This document shows positions 1 through 6,921 of a DNA stretch of 8,715 nt, piece by piece. Source of the stretch: Gp6-AA40 sp046732795 (GTDB lineage: Bacteria > Acidobacteriota > Vicinamibacteria > Vicinamibacterales > UBA2999); NCBI GenBank assembly GCA_046732795.1, contig JBKPNV010000326.1:1-8715 (forward strand), given 5' to 3'. The first letter of the stretch is position 1; the number at the start of each line of letters is the position of its first letter. A model generated the notes under the pieces. It saw only the letters and a list, made by a program, of their open reading frames with translations. It did not search any database and had not been told where the DNA came from. The position numbers were made by a program, and so were the translations under genes.

Positions 1-961
1 CGCCCGTCGGGAGATGGGCGCTCCAGCCCGTATCCTGCACGAGTGCCGGACGGCCAGCGGCGAGGTAACACTCGGTCCGATCGCTGAACCAGCCCGAACA
101 GCTGTCTACGTAGGCGTGCTTGGCCACGCCGAACTCGGCGCGCGAGCCCTGGATGAAGGTGCGGTAATCCCAGAGCGATCTCGACACACTCATCGCGTTC
201 ACCGTGTCCCAGCCGTGCTCGCGCAGGAGCCCCTGGGGACCGTTGACCGCCAGCTCGAAGCGGTGCGGCGTCCGCCGTGGCAGGTCGATGAACTTGATGA
301 ACTCTTTGTCTTTGTTGCCATCGACATCGGTGAAGCTTTCGATCTTCCACGTCATCACCGTCGTGAAACGATCGCGCACGGGCGGCGCATCGCTGTGCCA
401 CAGCTCGGTGACCACGGGCTGCCAGGTCTTGTGCCACGTGAAGCCACCAGTGGGCGTGGCGCTCGCCGGCGTACCGATGTTGGCGCCGAACGTGAAGAGG
501 TGATCGAAGGTCTTGAAAAAGTCGACGTACCAGCCTTCGGCTTTGGCGATCGCCAGCTGCGTGAACACCGGATCGGAATCTATGAAGACGCGGCGCGGGA
601 TCTTCGCGTACTCGTCACGCCAGAACCACGAACCGCCGGACAGGTTCACGAACAGGTCGGCGTTGGCGCAGAAGGCGCGGACGCCCTCGCGCGAGACACC
701 GTGATAATCGCCGTTGAAGTTGACGAAGGACCACCGATCGCCGAGGCCGAACGGCGCCAGCGCATCGTTGATGTAGCGAGTGCCGTAGGATGGATCCTCA
801 CTTCTGGTGTTCTGCTCGGGATCGTAGATGCACTCCCCGGTATCCTCGATGTACATGACTTCGTGGCCGAGGGCGCGCAGTCCCAGCAGGTACATCAGGG
901 AGCACCAGGTCACGCCGCCGAAAGGATAGCGGGCGATGATGCCGGCGACGAGGATCTTCAT
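1..961 (-). CDS. GT-B-like glycosyltransferase (partial, C-terminus off window)
   Basis: The reading frame is open from an ATG at 961 to the left edge and gives 320 residues without a stop, so the gene is cut by the window. The N-terminus, MKILVAGIIARYPFGGVTW, is a Rossmann-type first strand and loop like those of GT-B glycosyltransferases; LGHEVMYIEDTG (about 32-42) follows. Further landmarks are FIDSDPVFTQ (126-135) and, near the cut, GWFSDRTECYLAAGRPALVQDTG-like sequence (290-312), which resembles the nucleotide-sugar donor-binding half of GT-B enzymes, with E297 in the usual acidic position. I recognise it as one of the 'glycosyltransferase family 1-like' proteins often found near polysaccharide genes; donor and acceptor cannot be read from the sequence. 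No signal peptide or membrane helix is visible, so it should act in the cytosol. It starts 13 nt after the ABC exporter stop, with only a weak GAG-type ribosome site, which suggests co-transcription and coupled translation. Confidence 0.82.
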   Translation of the reverse strand, partial: MKILVAGIIARYPFGGVTWCSLMYLLGLRALGHEVMYIEDTGECIYDPEQNTRSEDPSYGTRYINDALAPFGLGDRWSFVNFNGDYHGVSREGVRAFCANADLFVNLSGGSWFWRDEYAKIPRRVFIDSDPVFTQLAIAKAEGWYVDFFKTFDHLFTFGANIGTPASATPTGGFTWHKTWQPVVTELWHSDAPPVRDRFTTVMTWKIESFTDVDGNKDKEFIKFIDLPRRTPHRFELAVNGPQGLLREHGWDTVNAMSVSRSLWDYRTFIQGSRAEFGVAKHAYVDSCSGWFSDRTECYLAAGRPALVQDTGWSAHLPTG

Positions 962-974
962 ATGTCGGCTCGAT

Positions 975-2798
975 TTAGATCGCCGGCTCCAGGACGTCGG
1001 GCGCGTCGTCGCGATCGTCCAGCGGCTTACCGATGCTGAGACGCGCGCACATTCGACGGTACAGCTGATTCGACGACAACAGCTCGGCGTGCGTACCCTG
1101 CGCCGCGATGCGGCCCTCGTGAAGGACGAGAATGCGATCGGCGTCTTGCACGGTGGATAAGCGGTGGGCGATGACGAGCGTGGTGCGGCCCTGACGCAGG
1201 CGGCGGAATGCATCGAAGACGGCGGCCTCTGAGATTGCATCGAGTGACGATGTCGGCTCGTCGAGGATCAGGATCGGCGCGTCCTTCAGCAACGCACGCG
1301 CGATGCTGAGGCGCTGACGTTCGCCGCCAGACAGGCTGGCGCCCGCCTGCGCGAGCGGCGTGTCGTAGCCGCCCGGGAGCCGCATGATGAAGTCGTGCGC
1401 ATGCGCGGCGCTGGCGGCCTTCTGCACGTCGTCGGCGGTCGCATTCAGCCGGCCGTAACGCAGATTCTCCGCGACCGTGCCGCCGAACAGCATCGCGTCC
1501 TGCAGCACGATCGCGATACGCTCGCGCAGCCCGCGCAGCCGATACTGCGACACGTCGATGCCGTCGATGAGCACGCGGCCCTGCTGGGGCTCGTAAAACC
1601 GCGGAACCAGGCTGGCCAGCGTGGACTTCCCGGCGCCGGTCAGGCCGACGAGCGCCACCATCTCACCCGGGCGCGCGATGAAACTGACATCGTGAAGAAC
1701 CGGCCGCCCTTCCTCGTAGGCAAAGCTCACATGATCGAACCGGATCTCGCCGGCGATCGATGACGCGTCGATCGCGTCCGGCCGATCGAGCGTCTCGGGG
1801 ACGAGGGCGAGCACTTCGCGCACGCGTCGCGAGCTCGCTACCGCGTTCTGCAGCTTTCCCGTCGTGTACGCAATCGACGAGAGAGGGCCGTACACGGAGG
1901 CCAGATAGGCAATCACCACCAGCAACCCGCCGACCGAGAGATCACCGCGAAGGACGTGCAGCCCGCCGACCGCGAGCACGACGGCCGTGCCACTCAAGGT
2001 GATCGCGCCCACGACCCACGTGAACAGCGACTCCTGCCACGTATAGCGCAGCCGCGCGGACATCGTCTCCCGTCCGACGTCGGCGAACCGCTCGAGCTCG
2101 TGCGGCTCGCGGGCGAAGCTCTTGACCACCTTGATGCCGGACAGGATCTCGTACACCCGATCGACGAGCCTCGACTCGAGCTCCTTCACCTGCTGAGCGC
2201 GGTTCACCATCTGGGTCGAGTAGTAGCGAAGACACGCATAGAGCAACGGAACGACCGCGAGCGACAGGAGCGCCAGCGGCGCATCCAGCCGAAGCAGGAT
2301 CAGGAACATCGCCGTCAGCGTCAGCACCGACACGAGCAGGTTGAGCAGTCCGCTCATCACCAGGTCGTGCACGCAATAGGCGTCGGCTTCCAGGCGGTAC
2401 ACCGAATCGGCAGTCCGCGTGACGACGTGATGGCGTAGCCCCAGGGCCTGCAGGTGCGCCAGCAGCCGCGCCCGCAGTGCGTAGACGAGCCGCTGCCCGG
2501 TGTCGACCTGCACCTGCACGTTGATCATCGAGAGCGTCTGCGTCAGGACCTGGAGCAACAGCCCTCCGCACACGACCCACACGAGAAGCGCCGCGCGGCT
2601 GTCGCCGGCCAGTGCGACGCCAATGCGGTCGAGCACACCTGGCAAGGGCCGCCCCTCGAGGACGTTGTCCACCACCAGCTTCAGGGGCCAGGGCGCGAGC
2701 ACGCCGAGTCCGACGTTCGTAACCGCTATCGTGGTCAGGACGGCGACGCGGCCGCGATAGGGCCGCAGGCATGACCAGGTCCAGGCTGTAAGAGACAT
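975..2798 (-). CDS. ABC exporter half-transporter (TMD-NBD fusion)
   Basis: This 607-residue protein has the size and order of a type IV (ABCB/MsbA-like) exporter: a membrane domain with about six helices (roughly 18-42, 68-90, 148-169, 171-192, 254-278, 287-306) followed by an ATPase domain (about 350-585). All nucleotide-binding motifs are intact: Walker A GLTGAGKST (385-393), Q-loop Q433, signature LSGGERQ (489-495), Walker B ILILDEP with D513 and catalytic E514, and switch H545 in IAHRLSTV. It should homodimerise in the inner membrane and use ATP to move a lipid, glycolipid or oligosaccharide outward. The substrate is not readable from sequence. The synthase upstream and the GT-B enzyme downstream make a glycan or glycolipid likely. 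The start is fixed by the TAATG overlap with the synthase stop; no clear Shine-Dalgarno precedes it, which fits translational coupling. The last 20 residues are an acidic, non-conserved-looking tail. Confidence 0.95.
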   Translation of the reverse strand: MSLTAWTWSCLRPYRGRVAVLTTIAVTNVGLGVLAPWPLKLVVDNVLEGRPLPGVLDRIGVALAGDSRAALLVWVVCGGLLLQVLTQTLSMINVQVQVDTGQRLVYALRARLLAHLQALGLRHHVVTRTADSVYRLEADAYCVHDLVMSGLLNLLVSVLTLTAMFLILLRLDAPLALLSLAVVPLLYACLRYYSTQMVNRAQQVKELESRLVDRVYEILSGIKVVKSFAREPHELERFADVGRETMSARLRYTWQESLFTWVVGAITLSGTAVVLAVGGLHVLRGDLSVGGLLVVIAYLASVYGPLSSIAYTTGKLQNAVASSRRVREVLALVPETLDRPDAIDASSIAGEIRFDHVSFAYEEGRPVLHDVSFIARPGEMVALVGLTGAGKSTLASLVPRFYEPQQGRVLIDGIDVSQYRLRGLRERIAIVLQDAMLFGGTVAENLRYGRLNATADDVQKAASAAHAHDFIMRLPGGYDTPLAQAGASLSGGERQRLSIARALLKDAPILILDEPTSSLDAISEAAVFDAFRRLRQGRTTLVIAHRLSTVQDADRILVLHEGRIAAQGTHAELLSSNQLYRRMCARLSIGKPLDDRDDAPDVLEPAI

Positions 2799-2800
2799 TA
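2796..2800 (-). promoter_or_regulatory. TAATG stop-start overlap (translational coupling site)
   Basis: On the minus strand the synthase TAA stop (2800-2798) and the exporter ATG (2798-2796) share one base. No convincing Shine-Dalgarno lies just upstream of the ATG. The usual reading is that ribosomes terminating on the synthase re-initiate on the exporter, which ties their amounts together. Confidence 0.8.
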
Positions 2801-5800
2801 ATGGATTGGCTGACCCGGCACAGGTGAGACCACCTCGTGACGTTGACCGCGCGTCATCACAGCCGCAACCTGGACGGGCTGGCCGCGAGAGGTGTTGACG
2901 AGGGTCACCGCCCCTCTTTCATCCATGACGTAGAGCCATCCTCCGCGCAGATACGCGAGGCGCGACGCTGACCTGAACCGTCCGTTTGCACGCACGGTGG
3001 AGATACTGCCGCCGCGTGTGATCACCCGAACGTTGCCGCCCAGATACTCAGCCACGAAAACAGTCGTCTGCCGCTTCGACGACGACAACGCGAGGCCGAC
3101 TGGACCTGCGAGGCTCGCACCGCGGGCCGGGCCGCCGTCTCCGGACGAACGGGGAATGCCATCGCCGGCGATGGTCGTGATAATCCCGGTGGCACCGTCG
3201 ATCACGCGAACACGATGATGCCCCATATCGGCGACGTAGATGTCACCTCCAGGCCCCACCGCGACATCCATCGGCGCGTTGAGGAGCGCATCCTTCGCCG
3301 GGCCGCCGTCGCCGAGCGCAAAGTCATCGGCGTCGGGCGGACCGGCTTCGCCCGTTCCGGCGATTGTGTGAATCAGGCCGGTGGCCGCAGAGACCATGCG
3401 GATGCGATTGTTGCCGGAGTCGGCAATGTAGATGTTCCCGTTCGCACCTACGGCAATGCCATTCGGCATGTTGAGAGCCGCGAGCCCAGCTGGCTTCATG
3501 TCACCGTCGAACGTAGCCTCGCCCGACCCGGCGAGCGTCACGATCTCGCCAGAGTCGCCGTGAATCCGACTGACGCGGTTGCTGCGAGCGTCAGCGACGT
3601 ACACATCGCCGTCAGGTCCGCTGGCAACTGCCGTTGGCGAATAGACGCGCCAATCGGAGGACAGGACCTGCTGATCGTCCTGATCGTCGGTATCGCTGAT
3701 GGTGGCCGTCATCCCAGTCGGGTCGTTCAGCGATCCCATGGCAAAGTGGTGAATCACTCCGCGGCGCGCATCGGCGAACAGCAGTTCGCCGTTGCCGGCC
3801 ACCGCAATGTCACCCGCGATTTGCGGCATTCTCGTGAAGAGAGCCCTCGCCTCCGCCGTGGCGACGGCAGCGATCCGCGGCGCGACCGGCAACGGTCCGA
3901 CGTCGCGCAAGAACCACGCGCCATTGTCGACGACGTCAACGATGAGCAGCAGGAGCACCGGTGCCAGCGCATATCGAGCGAACGATGCGAGGCGCGGTCT
4001 GAAGGACGGAGACGGACGCGGACGTATGCGCAGACGAACCGGCATCATCCCGACCGTCAATGCCGCCCGCTCGACCGCCGCCCTCGTGGCGGAGACCACT
4101 GAGCTCGTCTGCCACGCCGCGCGGCCGACGGCGAGGGCGACCGCGACAGCGACGCCGATGCTGCCCCACGGCCATTGGACGAGCATCAGTGTGCGCGCGA
4201 CAAGCAAGGCGAGCAGCAGGCTCAGCGCCAGCGCAATTCCCAGCATCGTCAGACGAAGGCGAAGCCCGAGGCGCAAGAGGCAGCGTGAGCCGCCATGCTC
4301 CTCGATCAGCGAACGCACATCCAGCCATCCCCATTTGCCCACGCCGACGCTCAAGTCGCGGTCTGCGCGAAGCCCATCGTCGACCTGGACGGCGCGCGCC
4401 GGGCGCGCCGCGCGCAGCTGGCCGGTCAGTTCGGTGAGCAGCGCATCTGGCGACGTCCACGTCTCACTCCAGAAGCGCTCCTGAGGCGCGCCGCCGATCA
4501 GGAGACGCGCCGACGCAAGCATGTCGGACAGCCTCGCAACCGGAGCCTTCCAAACCAGACGCCTCGCCCGCGCCGGGTCGATCGTCTGCGGGGGCGACCA
4601 CTTCCCGCGGATGCGTCCCGCAAAACGCGCCAGCGGCTGAAGGAAGTGCAGCCACGCGATCAGCAGCCGATGCGAAATGCGACTGAAGACGCCATGCACG
4701 CTCGCAACGCCACGAAGATCCGAGCGCCAGCCAAACCTCAAGCAGCGCGCAATGGTCGTGAACCAGCCGAGAACGCCCGCCAGAAGCAACAGCACGGTCA
4801 ACCCGATATGGCCGCTGACGAACGTGGCTGCGCCGGCAACGAGAGCGAGCGTGGAGAGCCCCTGCCACGCCGGCGAATGCGGCAGCAGTTGCGCCGGATG
4901 CACGCTCGTGGAGTAGACGGACGGAAACGGCGCCGTTCCCCAGACGCCGCTGTTGACGCGGCGCCGCGAGAGCGAACGGATGAACGGCAAAGGGCTGTAG
5001 ATCCGCCCTTGCCACAGCATGATGCCGTGTGCGAACTTCTCGGGGTGATGGGCGTCGAGCCACGCCTCGCCCTCACCGTACCCGACCTGCTGTCGCCAGT
5101 ACGCTTTGATCGACGGTCGATGATGGTGCCAGACGAGCGCCGACGGTGAGAAGCCAATCCGTTGCTTCTTCGCCTGCAGCCGCCAGCAGATGTCCACGTC
5201 GTCACCGGCGCGGAGATAAACCGGATTGAATCCGTTGATGGCGAGGAGCGCTTCCCGGCGGAAAGCCATGTTGCAACCGGGCACATGCTCGGCGATTCGA
5301 TCGTCGAGCAGCACCTGCGTCGGTCCGCCCGGAGCGCGCGCGACGCATTGCGCCACGAATGGATCGTCCGGCGGCACGATGTTGGGGCCACCGGAGCCCA
5401 CGACATCGGAAGTCAGGAAGGGTTGCACGAGATAGGTGAGCCAGTCGCGATCGGCGCGCACGTCGGCGTCGGTATAAGCGACGATCTCACCGGTTGCAGC
5501 CGAGAGGCCGATGTTCCTCGCCGCGCTCAGCCCCCCGTTGGGTGTCTCGATGAGGCGCACGGGGTATCGCCGCGCGATGTCACCCGTCGCATCACGAGAG
5601 CCGTCGTTGACGACGATGACTTCGAAGTCGGGATAGTTGAGGCGTCCCAGCGAGTCCAGGCAGTCATCGAGGGTGTCGGCGGCGTTGTAGGCGCAGACGA
5701 CAACCGAGACCTTGGGCCACGTTCGGACGCTGGCTTCCGAAAACGGCGCCGAGGCAAATGCCGCGCTGACCTCCGCCAACGCCGGTTTCGGGCGCCGATC

Positions 5801-6604
5801 TGAATCGACCAGGCCGAAGGCCCAATCCTCGATCTGACTGCCTCCACGCCACCACTCGTCGGTCCACGAGAATGCGACCGCGCCGCAGAGTCCTTCCTCG
5901 AACGCCGCGCGGATGTGCATCGCCGTAATCGCGGCCTGCCCGTCAATCCCCTCGCGGATGCTGTCGGCCCCTGCCTCTGCGAGCAGCAGCGGACGCGCGC
6001 CGGCCAACTGCTGCAATCTCGCCAGATACGCACGCAGGTCGGCTTCGCGGTGCAGGTAGACGTTGAACGCGCAGACATCGAAGCAGTCGAGCTCGAGATA
6101 CTCGGTCGGCGGGTAGTTCACGTATGTGAGCAGGCTCTCTGGCGATGCGGACCTGGCCTCGGCACAGAGGTCCTCCAGGAAGCGCGTCACGCGTCTCTGC
6201 CCGTGCCATCGCACGACGGACGGCGGAATCTCGTTGCCGACGGCGAAGAGCAACGCTGCAGGATGCGAACCAAGCATCCTGACGTGTGCAGTGATCTCGC
6301 GCCGGATATCGCGCGTCAATCGCGCGTCGTCCAGGAACGCCACGTGCTGCGACCAGGGCAGACCAATGATGACGCGGAGACCGCACCGCGCCGCCTCGTC
6401 GAGCAACGCCAGCGAAGGGGCCGTATAGGTGCGGACGGTGTTGAACCCGGACCGTGCCATGAAGGCGAAATCCGCCCGGACCTGCTGCAACGGCGGGAAA
6501 TTGCCGTTGCGCTCGCTCGGCGCGAAGGTCCCGTAGGAGACCCCCTTGACGAGGAAGCGCTCGCCTCCTATCTCGATGAATTTGCCGGCCGTCTGTGGGT
6601 GCAT
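2798..6604 (-). CDS. GH-like / GT2 / membrane / NHL-propeller fusion glycan synthase
   Basis: The 1268-residue product has four parts. (a) Residues 1-285 form a clan GH-A-like TIM barrel (GH2/GH5 style): KGVSYGTFAP (20-29), acid/base candidate N124-E125 in VGNEIP, nucleophile candidate E210 in LLLAEAG, and W251 region TDEWWRGG. (b) Residues 298-520 form a GT2 (GT-A fold) transferase: VVVCAYN (301-307), D334 in VVNDGS, DAD 379-381, GDDVD 467-471 and RQQVGYG 504-510. (c) Residues 582-899 hold about five helices (582-600, 601-619, 785-808, 813-830, 877-899) and a cytosolic insert (about 680-780). (d) Residues 928-1240 are NHL-type propeller repeats. There is no signal peptide. GH and GT2 should therefore be cytosolic, and the odd helix count puts the propeller in the periplasm; the Arg-rich stretch 841-877 before the last helix agrees with this. 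The frame stays open to 7033, but the ATG at 6604 is preferred: family-like sequence starts there, an AGAGAAA motif precedes it, and the extension would run into the methyltransferase gene. The GH-GT2 pairing is known; the glycan product is unknown. Confidence 0.9.
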   Translation of the reverse strand: MHPQTAGKFIEIGGERFLVKGVSYGTFAPSERNGNFPPLQQVRADFAFMARSGFNTVRTYTAPSLALLDEAARCGLRVIIGLPWSQHVAFLDDARLTRDIRREITAHVRMLGSHPAALLFAVGNEIPPSVVRWHGQRRVTRFLEDLCAEARSASPESLLTYVNYPPTEYLELDCFDVCAFNVYLHREADLRAYLARLQQLAGARPLLLAEAGADSIREGIDGQAAITAMHIRAAFEEGLCGAVAFSWTDEWWRGGSQIEDWAFGLVDSDRRPKPALAEVSAAFASAPFSEASVRTWPKVSVVVCAYNAADTLDDCLDSLGRLNYPDFEVIVVNDGSRDATGDIARRYPVRLIETPNGGLSAARNIGLSAATGEIVAYTDADVRADRDWLTYLVQPFLTSDVVGSGGPNIVPPDDPFVAQCVARAPGGPTQVLLDDRIAEHVPGCNMAFRREALLAINGFNPVYLRAGDDVDICWRLQAKKQRIGFSPSALVWHHHRPSIKAYWRQQVGYGEGEAWLDAHHPEKFAHGIMLWQGRIYSPLPFIRSLSRRRVNSGVWGTAPFPSVYSTSVHPAQLLPHSPAWQGLSTLALVAGAATFVSGHIGLTVLLLLAGVLGWFTTIARCLRFGWRSDLRGVASVHGVFSRISHRLLIAWLHFLQPLARFAGRIRGKWSPPQTIDPARARRLVWKAPVARLSDMLASARLLIGGAPQERFWSETWTSPDALLTELTGQLRAARPARAVQVDDGLRADRDLSVGVGKWGWLDVRSLIEEHGGSRCLLRLGLRLRLTMLGIALALSLLLALLVARTLMLVQWPWGSIGVAVAVALAVGRAAWQTSSVVSATRAAVERAALTVGMMPVRLRIRPRPSPSFRPRLASFARYALAPVLLLLIVDVVDNGAWFLRDVGPLPVAPRIAAVATAEARALFTRMPQIAGDIAVAGNGELLFADARRGVIHHFAMGSLNDPTGMTATISDTDDQDDQQVLSSDWRVYSPTAVASGPDGDVYVADARSNRVSRIHGDSGEIVTLAGSGEATFDGDMKPAGLAALNMPNGIAVGANGNIYIADSGNNRIRMVSAATGLIHTIAGTGEAGPPDADDFALGDGGPAKDALLNAPMDVAVGPGGDIYVADMGHHRVRVIDGATGIITTIAGDGIPRSSGDGGPARGASLAGPVGLALSSSKRQTTVFVAEYLGGNVRVITRGGSISTVRANGRFRSASRLAYLRGGWLYVMDERGAVTLVNTSRGQPVQVAAVMTRGQRHEVVSPVPGQPIH
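2885..3823 (-). repeat. NHL-type beta-propeller repeats (about six blades) inside the synthase
   Basis: Residues 928-1240 of the synthase contain recurring units of about 37-60 residues with the pattern P-x-G-I-A-V-G-x-x-G-x-I-Y-I-A-D-S-G-N-N-R-I-R. The clearest copies begin near residues 989 (VYVADARSNRV), 1047 (IYIADSGNNRI) and 1110 (IYVADMGHHRV). Degenerate ones begin near 928 (LLFADARRGVI), 1167 (VFVAEYLGGNV) and 1214 (LYVMDERGAV). Two inter-blade loops carry a GDGGPA motif (1098-1103, 1155-1160), typical of bacterial NHL proteins. Six units would close a standard six-bladed propeller. Such domains usually bind proteins or ligands; some have carbohydrate or enzymatic roles. No catalytic residues can be assigned here. 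Confidence 0.85.
3671..3688 (-). repeat. Perfect 9-bp tandem duplication in an acidic inter-blade loop
   Basis: The unit CTGATCGTC (plus strand) occurs twice back to back, in frame. It encodes DDQ-DDQ inside an acidic loop (residues 968-985, with DTDDQDDQ at its centre) between the first and second propeller blades. It looks like a small slippage expansion. The acidic cluster could bind a divalent cation, but it lacks the glycine spacing of canonical calcium loops. Confidence 0.8.
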
Positions 6605-6786
6605 GTGACGCGATTTCTCTGTTCGCAGTGATTGTTCTTGGCGCACCCGTTGTGACGGCGATACCGATAGCTGAGGCGCAGCTACGATGGAGCAACGATC
6701 GCGCCATGCGCAAGGTCGGCAGCAGTCGACGTCGCTGCGGCTCTCAGGTCTTGGGTGATTCTCCCGTGATCTCGAACAACATGGCA

Positions 6787-6800
6787 ACCGGCGCACCGGT
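6787..6800. other. Short GC hairpin (5-bp stem, 4-nt loop)
   Basis: ACCGG and CCGGT flank a four-base loop in the synthase leader region. No T-run follows on either strand, so it is not a classical terminator. It could be an mRNA structure in the long 5' leader, or chance in GC-rich DNA. Confidence 0.2.
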
Positions 6801-6889
6801 CCGGCCCTAACCGAGGCGCGACGATATTGATCGAAACGAGCATTAAAGTGGACGACGGTGGTGTGTATCTGAGAAAAATCTACACGGAT

Positions 6890-6897
6890 TTGCGCAA
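6890..6897. promoter_or_regulatory. TTGCGCAA palindrome, possible operator
   Basis: A perfect 8-bp palindrome sits in the AT-rich patch, about 25-30 nt past the methyltransferase stop and upstream of the weak promoter candidate for the synthase operon. It could be a regulator half-site pair. A run of five T (minus strand, 6878-6874) follows it, but the stem is too short for a convincing intrinsic terminator. Palindromes of this size also occur by chance. Confidence 0.2.
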
Positions 6898-6921
6898 TAT
6901 ACCTCGACTGGCGCCTGGGTC

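Larger units (their letters stand above)
6605..6921. other. 317-bp intergenic region upstream of the synthase gene
   Basis: No convincing gene lies between the methyltransferase stop and the synthase ATG. Open frames cross it on both strands, but their translations are Arg/Ser/Cys-rich or run antisense into the methyltransferase. The right half (about 6820-6900) is visibly AT-richer than the surroundings and is the likeliest place for the promoter of the synthase-exporter-GT operon. One weak minus-strand candidate is GATACA (6869-6864), a 16-nt spacer, then TTTAAT (6847-6842), a good -10 with a poor -35. If it is used, the leader would be about 230 nt. The region also holds a TTGCGCAA palindrome and a short GC hairpin, listed separately. 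Confidence 0.6.

Noticed and set aside
14..1039. 341-codon plus-strand open frame
   Set aside because: It lies antisense to the GT-B-like gene and the end of the exporter. The translation is rich in Arg, Glu and Val without domain motifs, whereas the minus strand gives recognisable glycosyltransferase motifs; long antisense frames are usual at this GC content.
3215..5149. Long plus-strand frames of 295 and 284 codons (3215-4102 and 4295-5149)
   Set aside because: Both are antisense to the fusion synthase and have low-complexity, Arg-rich translations.
6874..6897. Intrinsic terminator after the methyltransferase (TTGCGCAA followed by a T-run)
   Set aside because: The palindrome can form at most a tiny stem with no proper loop, and the T-run is separated from it by 11 bases.
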